Below the pieces are notes generated by a model. It was not told the origin of the DNA, ran no database searches, and saw nothing but the letters and a program-made list of their open reading frames with translations. A DNA stretch of 64,000 nucleotides, taken from the NCBI GenBank assembly GCA_944325435.1, contig CALVAC010000007.1, positions 1-64,000 of the forward strand. The letters are read 5' to 3'. The DNA is from an uncultured Bacteroidales bacterium (GTDB lineage: Bacteria > Bacteroidota > Bacteroidia > Bacteroidales > UBA932). A program made the position numbers and the translations under genes. Below, one piece after another: positions 45,046 through 54,401 of this stretch. Positions within the stretch are counted from its first letter, which is position 1. Every line of letters begins with the position of its first letter.

Positions 45046-48000
45046 ATGCACAAATTCAACCTGATAGCCAATTCGATAACAGCGGTTGTCGTCTTGGTCA
45101 CAAGTCTTCTGTTTCTGCCCGGACCCGCCGCCGATGCAAAGGTGACAGTAAAATGGGACAGAAGCCGGGACATGTTTTCGATCCGCGCGAAAGACGAGAC
45201 CATCAGGAACGTATTCGAGTACATCGAAAAAAACAGCAACTACATCTTCATCTATGAAGAAACTGTGGAATCGAGACTGTCCGTGACAGTGGATGTGACC
45301 CTTGAAGGGCAGGACATCGAATCCATTCTCAAGGCAGTATGCTCTCAGACCGGAATGGAATATATGATTTCAGGAAGGCAGATCGCCGTATGGCCTGAAG
45401 GAGATGCCGCTCCGGTCATTGCAGACAAAAGCATCACCGTCTCCGGTAAAGTCACTGACATCAACGGAGAACCGCTAATTGGAGCATCGGTATTCATCAA
45501 GGGGACAGAGACCGGAGTCGTGACCGGCCTTGACGGAGAATACTCCATCTCGCTCAAGACAGGTGATGTCCTCACCATCTCATATATCGGCTACCAGTCA
45601 CGGGACATCACCGTCACCGGAGCCGGAGAGATAACCACTGTCCTGTCTCCCGACACAAGACTGCTTGATGAATCCGTTGTAGTCGGATACGGTGTACAGA
45701 AAAAGATCAACCTTACCGGAGCAGTGGATGTAGTGGACAGCGAGGAACTTGCAGGACGCTCGGCATCCAACACCTCCTCCCTTCTGGTAGGCATCGTGCC
45801 TAACCTCAATGTCACACAGAGCAGCGGCCGCCCTGGACAGGGAGCGAGCCTCAATATCAGGGGTATCAACTCCATAAGCAGCAGTGCCGGTCCCCTCGTG
45901 CTGGTGGACGGCATTGAAGGCAACATCGACAATGTCAATCCCAACGACATCGAATCCATAAGCGTCCTGAAGGATGCATCTGCGGCAGCCGTCTACGGTG
46001 CACGTGCGGCATACGGCGTCATCCTGATTACGACAAAGTCCGGAAGCGACGGCAAGGCCCACGTCACCTACAACGGCAGGTTCAGTTTCAACACCACAAC
46101 CACATCCACCGATTTCGAGACAAGGGGATACTATTCCGCTTCCATAGTCGATATGTTCTTCTCCACATACCAGGGCTCACAGTACACCAACTACAATGAC
46201 GAAGACTACTATGAACTGTGGATCAGACGCAACGACAAGGTCGAGAATCCGGAGCGTCCGTGGGTGACGGTCAAGGACGGGCAGTATAAATACTACGCCA
46301 ACTTCGACTGGTACAACTATTTCTTCGACAACACGAGACCTACCTGGGAACACGACATAAGCATCTACGGAGGGAACGAGAAGATAAGCTACCGCATATC
46401 CGGAGGGCTGTACGATGGCAAGGGAGTCCTGAGACAGGGCTCCGGTGACAGTTACAAGAGATGGAACTTCCGCGCCAAGGTGTCCGCCCAGATTACGCCG
46501 TGGCTGAAAATCAGCAACAACACATCCTTCAACTACAACAAATACGACTTCAACTCCCCGGGTGCGGTTGCAAACCTGTTCGATAGCGCAAGCATGCACG
46601 CCCTGGCATCGATAATGCCTTACCATCCTGACGGCACAGCCACTTGGAGGGTTCCATCTGCCATAAGATCCAACTACATCCCGGCTAACGGATACAGTTC
46701 CATCCTGCAGTATGACAAGACATATAACCAGGACTCCAACAACACATTCGGAACCATATTCGAAGCCGTCATAACCCCTGTTGACCATTTCTCCATTACT
46801 GCGAACTATTCCTACAGCCAGCAGGAATACAGGGCAATCAACAGGACTGTCCAGGTCCCTTATTCCGAGGTTCCCGGTGTAGTGGAGATGAGGACCGACC
46901 TCACAGACAAGCTGTATGAGAACAGGGAAAAGAACGAATATCAGGCAGTAAACGCATACGCCAACTACGACAACACTTTCTCAGGCCACCATATCGGAGT
47001 CACAGCCGGAATCAACTACGAGACAAGGTTTTTCTACGACCTGTCAGCAGAGCGTTCCAATCTGATATCGCAGGATATGAATGACTTTAACCTCGCAAAG
47101 GGAGAAGAGATGAACATAGGCGGAGGAAAGAACAGATATGCCCTCTTCGGAGTGTTCTACCGCGTCAACTATGACTACAAGGAACGCTACCTGTTCGAGG
47201 CAAGCGGTCGTTACGACGGGAGTTCGCGCTTCGCACCAGGACACAGGTTCGGTTTCTTCCCTTCATTCTCTGCAGGCTGGAGGATAGACCAGGAGAAATT
47301 CTTCACCGCCGCCAGAAAATATGTCAGCAACCTCAAGCTCAGACTTTCATACGGTTCTCTCGGAAACCAGCAGGTTGGATATTACGACTATATCCAGACC
47401 ATAGATTCAGGATCATCCATCGGATATGCATTCGGAGACACCAACCGAGCTGCCGGAGCCACGGTATCCGCACCTAACGCATCCGACTACACGTGGGAGA
47501 CAGTGACCAATATGAATGCCGGAATCGACCTCGGTTTCTTCAACAACAGGCTCAGCATTTCCGCAGATGCCTACATAAGGGACACCAAGGGGATGCTAAT
47601 GGCTTCACAGGATCTTCCGAGCGTCTACGGAGCATCCGCCCCGCTGTCCAACGCTGCAAGCCTGAGGACAAAGGGATGGGAACTCCAGATACAATGGAGG
47701 GACAATATAATGGTGGCAGACAAGCCTTTCAACTATTATGTGAGCGCCACTCTCGCCGACTACATCTCGCATGTGACATATTACAACAACGAAAACAAGA
47801 CCATAGGCACCCCTTACACAGGACAGAGGCTCGGAGAGATCTGGGGATATGTAGTGGACGGATACTTCAAGACAGATGAGGAGGCGCAGAACTATCCTGT
47901 GGACCAGACTTATGTCAACAATATGATCAACATATCCGCAAAGGATCCGGGACTGCACGCAGGGGACCTCAAGTTCGTGGATATGGATGGCGACCGCAAG

Positions 48001-48603
48001 ATAAACCCTACACTGAGCGCAAACGACATCAACGACCAGGTTGTGATAGGCAACTCCCTCCCAAGATACACTTACACATTCGGATTCGGAGGAGACTGGA
48101 TGGGCTTCGACCTCTCCGTAATGTTCCAGGGTGTCGGCTACCAGAACTGGTATCCGGGAGGAGACACCCATATGTTCTGGGGACCGTATGCCCGTCCGTA
48201 CCAGACATTCATCGCCAGCGACTTCCTGTCCAAAATCTGGACTCCGGAAAATCCGGATGCTTACTTCCCGCGTCCGAGAGGCTATGTGGCATTCCCGGGG
48301 GATGGAGGTCCTCGCGAACTCACCGTCCCGAACACGAAATATCTCCAGAATGTAGGATATCTCAGACTCAAGAGTCTCGTATTCGGATACTCATTGCCAA
48401 AGAAATGGATGGACAAGATCAGGATGGAGAAGATCCGCATCTATTTCAGCGGAGAAAACCTGTTTACGGTATCACCTCTCGAAAGCAGGTATATCGACCC
48501 TTCTATCGCCGGCAGCACCCTGTCCTGGAGCAACGGGAACACAAGCGTGAGACAGTATCCTCTCAACAGGACATTCTCTTTCGGTGTAGACATAACTTTC
48601 TAA
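45046..48603 (+). CDS. SusC/RagA TonB-linked transporter with STN signalling domain
   Basis: An outer-membrane transporter of 1185 residues. After the signal peptide comes an STN/secretin-type domain (about 42-115, with IRNVFEYIEKNSNYIF), which relays ligand binding to the FecR protein. A carboxypeptidase-regulatory-like domain (130-200) and the plug (212-325; NIRGINSISSS, VLVDGIEGNIDNVN, IESISVLKDASAAAVYGAR) follow, then the barrel to NRTFSFGVDITF. It works with the SusD gene 10 bases downstream. The substrate is inferred from its neighbours to be an alpha-mannan-type glycan. Confidence 0.95.
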   Translation: MHKFNLIANSITAVVVLVTSLLFLPGPAADAKVTVKWDRSRDMFSIRAKDETIRNVFEYIEKNSNYIFIYEETVESRLSVTVDVTLEGQDIESILKAVCSQTGMEYMISGRQIAVWPEGDAAPVIADKSITVSGKVTDINGEPLIGASVFIKGTETGVVTGLDGEYSISLKTGDVLTISYIGYQSRDITVTGAGEITTVLSPDTRLLDESVVVGYGVQKKINLTGAVDVVDSEELAGRSASNTSSLLVGIVPNLNVTQSSGRPGQGASLNIRGINSISSSAGPLVLVDGIEGNIDNVNPNDIESISVLKDASAAAVYGARAAYGVILITTKSGSDGKAHVTYNGRFSFNTTTTSTDFETRGYYSASIVDMFFSTYQGSQYTNYNDEDYYELWIRRNDKVENPERPWVTVKDGQYKYYANFDWYNYFFDNTRPTWEHDISIYGGNEKISYRISGGLYDGKGVLRQGSGDSYKRWNFRAKVSAQITPWLKISNNTSFNYNKYDFNSPGAVANLFDSASMHALASIMPYHPDGTATWRVPSAIRSNYIPANGYSSILQYDKTYNQDSNNTFGTIFEAVITPVDHFSITANYSYSQQEYRAINRTVQVPYSEVPGVVEMRTDLTDKLYENREKNEYQAVNAYANYDNTFSGHHIGVTAGINYETRFFYDLSAERSNLISQDMNDFNLAKGEEMNIGGGKNRYALFGVFYRVNYDYKERYLFEASGRYDGSSRFAPGHRFGFFPSFSAGWRIDQEKFFTAARKYVSNLKLRLSYGSLGNQQVGYYDYIQTIDSGSSIGYAFGDTNRAAGATVSAPNASDYTWETVTNMNAGIDLGFFNNRLSISADAYIRDTKGMLMASQDLPSVYGASAPLSNAASLRTKGWELQIQWRDNIMVADKPFNYYVSATLADYISHVTYYNNENKTIGTPYTGQRLGEIWGYVVDGYFKTDEEAQNYPVDQTYVNNMINISAKDPGLHAGDLKFVDMDGDRKINPTLSANDINDQVVIGNSLPRYTYTFGFGGDWMGFDLSVMFQGVGYQNWYPGGDTHMFWGPYARPYQTFIASDFLSKIWTPENPDAYFPRPRGYVAFPGDGGPRELTVPNTKYLQNVGYLRLKSLVFGYSLPKKWMDKIRMEKIRIYFSGENLFTVSPLESRYIDPSIAGSTLSWSNGNTSVRQYPLNRTFSFGVDITF

Positions 48604-48613
48604 AGGATTTTTT

Positions 48614-50389
48614 ATGAAAAAGACAATATACAGAATACTGGTCCTGCCGGTACTGGCAATAATGACCGCATGCGAAGGAATGCTGAACCTGACTCCGGAA
48701 GACAGGGTCACACCGACAACGTTCTTCAATACGGAAAACAATCTGGAACTGTTCACCAACAACTTCTACCCTTCCGTACTGCCGGCCACAAGCATATATC
48801 GCGATGAGGCTGACGGCATCATCACTCCTATCCTCAACGATGCCATCAGCGGACAGAGGATAATCCCCGAAACTGCCGGAGGAGTAGACGGATGGGGCTG
48901 GGATGTCCTCAGACAGATAAACTACTATCTCGAAAATTCACACCTCTGCGAAGATGTGGAGGCAAGAAACCACTATGACGGAGTGGCAAAGTTCTTCCGT
49001 GCATATTTCTACTTCTACAAGGTCAGAAGGTACGGTGACTGTCCGTGGTATGACCACGTGATAGGGTCTGCCGACAAGGATGACCTCAACAAACCCCGCG
49101 ATTCGCGTGAACTTGTGATGCAGAACATAATTGCAGACCTCGACTGGGCGGCAGACAATCTCAGAAGGGAAAAGGATGTCTACAGGGTGACACGCTGGAC
49201 TGCACTGGCACTGAAGTCCCGGATATGCCTCTTCGAAGGCACATACCGGAAATACCACGGATTAGGGGACTGGGAAAAATACCTTGATGAATGTGCAAAG
49301 GCTTCCGACCTGTTCATGACAGAAAGCGGATATACACTGTACAACGAAGGGAGCACCCCGTACCAGGACCTGTTCTCATCCATGGATGCCATCTCCACGG
49401 AAATAATAATGGCAAGGGACTTCAACCAGAGCCTGAGTCTGACGCACAGCGTCCAGAACTATGAGATATCATCGGGATCAGGCTGTGCCGGGGTTACGAA
49501 ACGCATAGTGGACTCATATCTGATGAACAATGGTGAACGCTTCACTGACCAGGATGGCTACAAGACAATGACATTCATCGACGAGATGAAAGACCGCGAT
49601 CCGCGTCTCGCCCAGACATTCAGAACTCCAGGTTACACCGTAGACGGGACGCTGACCTATCCTGACCTCAGTATCGCCAAACTCGGCTATCAGCCTATGA
49701 AATACTATATTTCAAAGACCTATGATCTTACATCGGTAAATGACCTGCCCCTGTTCCGCACGGCTGAAGTGTACCTGAACTTTGCTGAAGCCAAGGCAGA
49801 GCTCGGGACTCTGAACCAGGATGACCTTGACAGATCCATCAACCTGATACGCACCCGGGCAGACATGCCTGACCTGATCATGGCAGATGCAAATGCAAAC
49901 CCTGATCAATGGCTGGAGTCGGAACAGTGGGGATATCCGAATGTGGACAAGGGAGCCAACAAGGGAGTCATCCTCGAGATACGCAGGGAACGTACAATCG
50001 AACTGTTCATGGAAGGGTTCCGCTACTATGACCTCATGAGGTGGAAAGAAGGCAAGGTCTTCGAAAAACCGTTCCTCGGAATGTATTTCCCCGCACCCGG
50101 GGAGTATGACCTCGATGGAGATGGGAATCCGGACGTATATCTTTACGATGACACCAGCTCAGGAACATCATCGGCACCTGTCCAGCTGAAAATCGGAGAA
50201 AGAATCTACCTCTACGACCAGGAGACCGGGACTGTCGGGAGTAAAGGCAACCTCATCATGCACCAGGACCTGATCCGCCACTGGAACGAGGACAGGGACT
50301 ACCTCTACCCTATCCCTACAAGAGACAGGATACTGACCAACGGAGCCCTGAGCCAGAACCCCGGCTGGGATGATGGACTTTCTTTCTGA
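48614..50389 (+). CDS. RagB/SusD-family surface glycan-binding lipoprotein
   Basis: A 591-residue SusD-like lipoprotein (lipobox MTAC, then EGMLNLTPEDRVTPTTFF). It has the usual helices (YDGVAKFFRAYFYFYKVRRYGDC, RWTALALKSRICLFEGTYRKY) and the C-terminal half with AEVYLNFAEAKAELG and VILEIRRERTIELFMEGFRYYDLMRW. It forms the lid of the SusC upstream and binds the incoming glycan. No terminator is seen before the next gene, which starts 103 bases later, so the phosphodiester glycosidase genes may be part of the same transcript. Confidence 0.93.
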   Translation: MKKTIYRILVLPVLAIMTACEGMLNLTPEDRVTPTTFFNTENNLELFTNNFYPSVLPATSIYRDEADGIITPILNDAISGQRIIPETAGGVDGWGWDVLRQINYYLENSHLCEDVEARNHYDGVAKFFRAYFYFYKVRRYGDCPWYDHVIGSADKDDLNKPRDSRELVMQNIIADLDWAADNLRREKDVYRVTRWTALALKSRICLFEGTYRKYHGLGDWEKYLDECAKASDLFMTESGYTLYNEGSTPYQDLFSSMDAISTEIIMARDFNQSLSLTHSVQNYEISSGSGCAGVTKRIVDSYLMNNGERFTDQDGYKTMTFIDEMKDRDPRLAQTFRTPGYTVDGTLTYPDLSIAKLGYQPMKYYISKTYDLTSVNDLPLFRTAEVYLNFAEAKAELGTLNQDDLDRSINLIRTRADMPDLIMADANANPDQWLESEQWGYPNVDKGANKGVILEIRRERTIELFMEGFRYYDLMRWKEGKVFEKPFLGMYFPAPGEYDLDGDGNPDVYLYDDTSSGTSSAPVQLKIGERIYLYDQETGTVGSKGNLIMHQDLIRHWNEDRDYLYPIPTRDRILTNGALSQNPGWDDGLSF

Positions 50390-50492
50390 GCAGCAGGACC
50401 GGCACCTGTCACCCGGGCTATTCCCGCACCGGCACGACAAGCCAATAGCCGGTCCAATTAATGGAATTACAATTTAAAAAATACAGAATACT

Positions 50493-52376
50493 ATGGACAA
50501 AAACATAATCAGAATCTGTCTGGCCGCTGCCCTGCCCGCCGTGATGTGGTCATGCAGCGAAAAGATAGACAACTCGGCTTTCAGCGACATGCTCGGGGAA
50601 GACTACAACCAGCAAATACTCTGGAACGTGGATTCCCTCGCATTCAGAAGGGCGGACTGGACTGTCACCGATGCGAGTTACGGTGCAGAACTGCACCGCG
50701 CCCAAATAGAAATGTTCGGCAGTGTACAGAGCATTTCCTATATGACATACGAGTCATCGATGTTTTTCACAAAGATAGCATCTTCAGGGGAGAGCCTCCG
50801 GAATGCCAGCGAGATTGCCACGGACAGCAAGGCAGTATTCGCAATCAACGGCGGGCCATTTGACGCGTCCGGAGCCACATCTTTCGTGATGGCAGACGGC
50901 AAAGTCATTTCACAGGGGACCTCCGGAACGAACGGTGCGGCAATCGCCATCTCCGAAACATTGGACGGCAGCACTGTAAGCATCCTGCCGGAAGCAAGTG
51001 CAGCAGAACTTCAGGGCAGCTATACTTCGGCTATGATTGCAGGCCCGGCCCTGGTGACAGACGGAAAAGAACTGACCTTTGCAGACACGGAAGAGAACAC
51101 CGCCCGTAAAGCCAGGACAATATTCGGGACTGATGACAAGGGGGACTGCATTATGGCCGTCATTGATGGAGGAGTCACCGGGCGTGCAGACGGCGCCACT
51201 ATGGCGGAAGCCGCCTTCATAGCGCGTATCATGGGACTGCAGGATGCATTATGCCTCTCAGGAGGAGACGCATCCGCCATGTGGCTCGACACCGAAGGTG
51301 TCGTCAGCCATCCTTCCGGTAACGGCAGCTATGATTCCGCAGGAGAGACCCCGGTAGCCAATATAATCTATGTGGAAATCAACACCCCATTCGCAGGAGG
51401 CGACGGGACACAGAACGATCCGTATCAGATTGCGACTCCGAAACATATCCAGAACATGGCATCGGTACTCAAGGCCGGGACTGCAGTCTACTTCGAACTC
51501 ATCGATGACATCGATATGACAGGCATCGACTGGGTTCCGCTGAACTACGCCGACCCGTACACCAATATAGTATATCTGGACGGCAACGGACATACGATAC
51601 ATAACTTCTTCAGCTCATACGCATCATACCCGAGCTTCTTCGGAGTGCTGTACGGTGAATGCCGCGACATAAGGTTCCTTAACGCACGGATAGACGGAGG
51701 CGATACATCATCCAGTGGAGGAATAATCGGCGGTTACATCGGAACATCAGGCAAGCCCGGTCTTGTGGAAAACACATACGTACAGGGAAGCGTATATGCA
51801 GTCAACCAGACAGCAAACGGAGGAATCGCCGGCCAGATCAATACGGGAACAGTCCGGAACTGCTACGCTGATGTCACCGTCGAGACCAAAGATGAGTATA
51901 TGTTCGCAAACTACGGCATCGGAGGCATAGTAGGCGATATGAGGAACAATGCCACAGTGGAGAACTGTTTCGTAACCGGAAAAATCCTCGGCAAATATAA
52001 TTACAACGCCGGAGGAGTGGCAGGACGCAGCAATGACGGTACTAATGTAATACTCCGCAACAACATATCCTGGGTCACTGAAGTAAACGGCCGTGTTGCA
52101 GTCGGCAGCGTGACAGGCCGCTGGCAGACAAAGACAGGCACGGCGGAAAACAATTATTCCAATGCATCTGCCGATGTCACCACCTATGCCAATGATGGGA
52201 CCGGTGAAGAGATAGGCAATTACGGAGCAGGCAGCACGACCGACTATGCAGACTTCGGCACAACTACAGCCGAGCCTTGCCGGGCGGCCTCCGAACTCGG
52301 CTGGGATACCTCAATATGGGATCTCACCGGCAAGACACCTCAGCTGAAACTGTTCCTCGATGCCGGAACGGAATGA
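50493..52376 (+). CDS. Phosphodiester glycosidase-like (NAGPA/DUF2233) lipoprotein with GLUG-type repeats
   Basis: A lipoprotein of 627 residues (lipobox MWSC, Cys21). Residues about 45-295 form a NAGPA/DUF2233 domain, the family of the human mannose-6-phosphate uncovering enzyme: INGGPFD (118-124), KARTIFG (206-212) and a glycine-rich active-site end. Two core motifs differ from the norm. VDGR is DGG (225-227), and the LDGGGS loop is LSGGDAS (255-261), so activity may be changed or lost. From about residue 300, GTQNDPYQIATPKH starts a beta-helix-type region with GLUG-like repeats (GGIIGGYIG, GGIAGQI, GGIVGDM, GGVAGRS), probably for surface or glycan attachment. Confidence 0.85.
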   Translation: MDKNIIRICLAAALPAVMWSCSEKIDNSAFSDMLGEDYNQQILWNVDSLAFRRADWTVTDASYGAELHRAQIEMFGSVQSISYMTYESSMFFTKIASSGESLRNASEIATDSKAVFAINGGPFDASGATSFVMADGKVISQGTSGTNGAAIAISETLDGSTVSILPEASAAELQGSYTSAMIAGPALVTDGKELTFADTEENTARKARTIFGTDDKGDCIMAVIDGGVTGRADGATMAEAAFIARIMGLQDALCLSGGDASAMWLDTEGVVSHPSGNGSYDSAGETPVANIIYVEINTPFAGGDGTQNDPYQIATPKHIQNMASVLKAGTAVYFELIDDIDMTGIDWVPLNYADPYTNIVYLDGNGHTIHNFFSSYASYPSFFGVLYGECRDIRFLNARIDGGDTSSSGGIIGGYIGTSGKPGLVENTYVQGSVYAVNQTANGGIAGQINTGTVRNCYADVTVETKDEYMFANYGIGGIVGDMRNNATVENCFVTGKILGKYNYNAGGVAGRSNDGTNVILRNNISWVTEVNGRVAVGSVTGRWQTKTGTAENNYSNASADVTTYANDGTGEEIGNYGAGSTTDYADFGTTTAEPCRAASELGWDTSIWDLTGKTPQLKLFLDAGTE

Positions 52377-52529
52377 CACGCATTATCAAGGACGGAAGAC
52401 ATCCATAACACTTCAGATCCGGGGCCGGACCTTCCTGTATGACTTGTAAGCCATACGGAAACCGCAGAAATGCCGCCTGTTTCGGAAAGCCGGCCCCTTC
52501 ATAGAAAACTGACAAAGAAAAATTCGGAA

Positions 52530-53567
52530 ATGAAAGCAAACAGAAAAATCTTAGCGCTTACAGGAACCGCCATTATTTTTGCCATCTCCTGCGGGAACGC
52601 CTACAAGATAGACATTCCCCACTACGACTACGGGACGGATGAAGAAGAGGAAATCTCCCTGCCGGTCACCCCGGATCCTGATGCGCCCAAAGTGCCTACA
52701 CTCAACGACCCGACAGGGAAATGGCAGACAGAAAAGCTTGAGAACGGGCTTGTGCTCTACACATTCAGAGGATATGACGATGTCACCGAGGCAAACCAGA
52801 TTGTGAATGTACTTGAAGTCAACCTGAGCGATCCGAGGTATTCGATAAAGTTTGCGTATGCGGACAAGGGAGAGATCAACTCGAACATGGTGAAGAACGA
52901 GCCGGCAGCCATAGCCGGGATCAACGGAGGATACGAACAGGAAGCGATTTACATAAAGATAAACAATGCTATCATCTCTCAAGTATCCCTCCAGCCCGGA
53001 CACCTCCGCTACTGGAAACACGAGGCTTGCATCTTCTCCGAAGGAGAGAGGACTGTAGGCATCCTGTACGGCGGCAAAGACGGTGAGAAAGCCATCGAGG
53101 CCTACGACAGACTCGAAGCGGAAAATATCATTGCCAGCGCCCCTATGCTGATAAACGACTACGAACCGATAGGAGAAGATTTTGTCGGAGGGACGTTTAC
53201 AGAGGATCAGCTGATGCAGTTCGACTATGAAGACTACCGCCGGCACCAGGGCGTGCGCCATCCCCGTACCGTATATGCCCTCACTGAAGACAACGACCTG
53301 CTGCTGATAGCCATCGACGGCAGATGGAGCGGTACGGCTGAAGGTATGAACGCCGCAGAAGTGACCCGGTTCATCTCCAGGTATTTCAACCCGCAATGGG
53401 CCATCAATATGGATGGAGGAGGCTCCACGACTCTGACTGTCAAGGGACTCGGCCATCCGGAGACCAATGTGGTAAACTATCCTACTGATGGAGGCACACA
53501 CGACCACACCGGGGAAAGGAGTGTCTCTACACACATCCTCGTCCTTTACGATGAAGATGCCCAGTGA
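52530..53567 (+). CDS. Phosphodiester glycosidase (NAGPA/DUF2233) lipoprotein
   Basis: A lipoprotein of 345 residues. I use the ATG at 52530 (MKANRKILALTG...AISC, lipobox Cys21); the frame from 52470 adds 20 residues before the signal. All family motifs are intact: AGINGGYEQEA (129-139), GVRHPRTVYAL (241-251), IDGR (262-265), and MDGGGSTTLTVKG (294-306). Members of the family cleave a sugar-1-phosphate from a phosphodiester; the human enzyme removes GlcNAc from GlcNAc-P-mannose. Sitting at the end of an alpha-mannan locus, it could remove sugar caps from phosphorylated mannan. A terminator follows. Confidence 0.88.
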   Translation: MKANRKILALTGTAIIFAISCGNAYKIDIPHYDYGTDEEEEISLPVTPDPDAPKVPTLNDPTGKWQTEKLENGLVLYTFRGYDDVTEANQIVNVLEVNLSDPRYSIKFAYADKGEINSNMVKNEPAAIAGINGGYEQEAIYIKINNAIISQVSLQPGHLRYWKHEACIFSEGERTVGILYGGKDGEKAIEAYDRLEAENIIASAPMLINDYEPIGEDFVGGTFTEDQLMQFDYEDYRRHQGVRHPRTVYALTEDNDLLLIAIDGRWSGTAEGMNAAEVTRFISRYFNPQWAINMDGGGSTTLTVKGLGHPETNVVNYPTDGGTHDHTGERSVSTHILVLYDEDAQ

Positions 53568-53606
53568 ACCCGCCCGCTACAATCATATCCTTATGAAATG
53601 ACCAGA

Positions 53607-53642
53607 AGGAGCCGGCCAGTATCTTTGGACCGGCTCCTTTCC
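53607..53642 (+). terminator. Terminator of the mannan locus
   Basis: AAGGAGCCGG pairs with CCGGCTCCTT over 10 bp (with two more pairs across a bulge), followed by TCCCTACC. It lies 40 bases after the last phosphodiester glycosidase gene. Confidence 0.65.
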
Positions 53643-53774
53643 CTACCATCCTGTAGAGCTCTGCCCCACAAGACACAGCACTGCCTCTACCGTCCGTATA
53701 TGTCCGGCGGACATTCTCATAAACCGTCCGCGACCTCCCGTTCTCGGGGCCACGGGCGGCAGCTGCGGAATGAA

Positions 53775-54311
53775 TCAGCGGAGGACGAGAGGGCAGAAGT
53801 GCCAGAGGACAATACCAATGGAGACTGATACATTGAGTGAATGTTTGGAACCGAACTGCGGAATCTCGATGGACAGGTCGGACGCATCCACCACATCCTG
53901 TGATACCCCCGCGACCTCGTTCCCGAAGACAAGGGCATATCTTGCTCCTGGCTCCGGTCTGAAATCCTGCAGCATGACAGAATTTTCTGTCTGCTCCACA
54001 CTTATTATGGCATAGCCTTCCTCCCTGAGCCGTGCGACAGCTTCCCCTGTCTCCGAAAAATGCTCCCAGGCCACACTGTTCTCCGCCCCGAGGGCAGACT
54101 TGTGTATTTCAGCGGATGGAGGCACTGCGCAGATACCGCACAGATACACCCTGTCGGCCTTGAAAGAATCTGCGCTGCGGAACGCCGAACCCACATTGTG
54201 AGCACTCCTGATATTGTCCAGGACGACAACCACGCCGGAATCCGGCAGGGTACGGTATTCCTCGGAACTTACACGGCCGAGTTCGATGTTTAGAAGCTTG
54301 CGGTTGTGCAT
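53775..54311 (-). CDS. SpoU/TrmH-family RNA 2'-O-methyltransferase
   Basis: A 178-residue SAM-dependent methyltransferase with the knotted SPOUT fold. The three family motifs are NIRSAHNVGSAFRSADSF (motif 1), ALVFGNEVAGVSQDVVD (motif 2) and IPQFGSKHSLNVSVSIGIV (motif 3). It has no N-terminal RNA-binding extension, so it is like the small TrmH/TrmL-type enzymes. Whether it modifies tRNA or rRNA cannot be read. It is transcribed divergently from glyA. Confidence 0.88.
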   Translation of the reverse strand: MHNRKLLNIELGRVSSEEYRTLPDSGVVVVLDNIRSAHNVGSAFRSADSFKADRVYLCGICAVPPSAEIHKSALGAENSVAWEHFSETGEAVARLREEGYAIISVEQTENSVMLQDFRPEPGARYALVFGNEVAGVSQDVVDASDLSIEIPQFGSKHSLNVSVSIGIVLWHFCPLVLR

Positions 54312-54341
54312 CTGGTGAATTTTTCACAAAAGTTTTCAACA

Positions 54342-54349
54342 CAAAGGTA
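54342..54349 (-). promoter_or_regulatory. -7 element of the SpoU-family gene
   Basis: TACCTTTG on the minus strand fits TAnnTTTG. It leaves a leader of about 24 bases before the ATG at 54311. It lies back to back with the glyA -7 element 20 bases away. Confidence 0.5.
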
Positions 54350-54369
54350 GTAAAAATAAAAAATAGGGT

Positions 54370-54377
54370 TACTTTTG
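54370..54377 (+). promoter_or_regulatory. -7 element of glyA
   Basis: TACTTTTG fits TAnnTTTG and lies 24 bases before the glyA ATG, giving a leader of about 18 bases. Confidence 0.5.
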
Positions 54378-54401
54378 TACCTGACTTAAAACGGACATAC
54401 A

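Noticed and set aside
52470..52529. 20 extra N-terminal residues for the second NAGPA lipoprotein
   Set aside because: They would place the lipoprotein signal inside the protein; the ATG at 52530 starts a normal signal with a lipobox.
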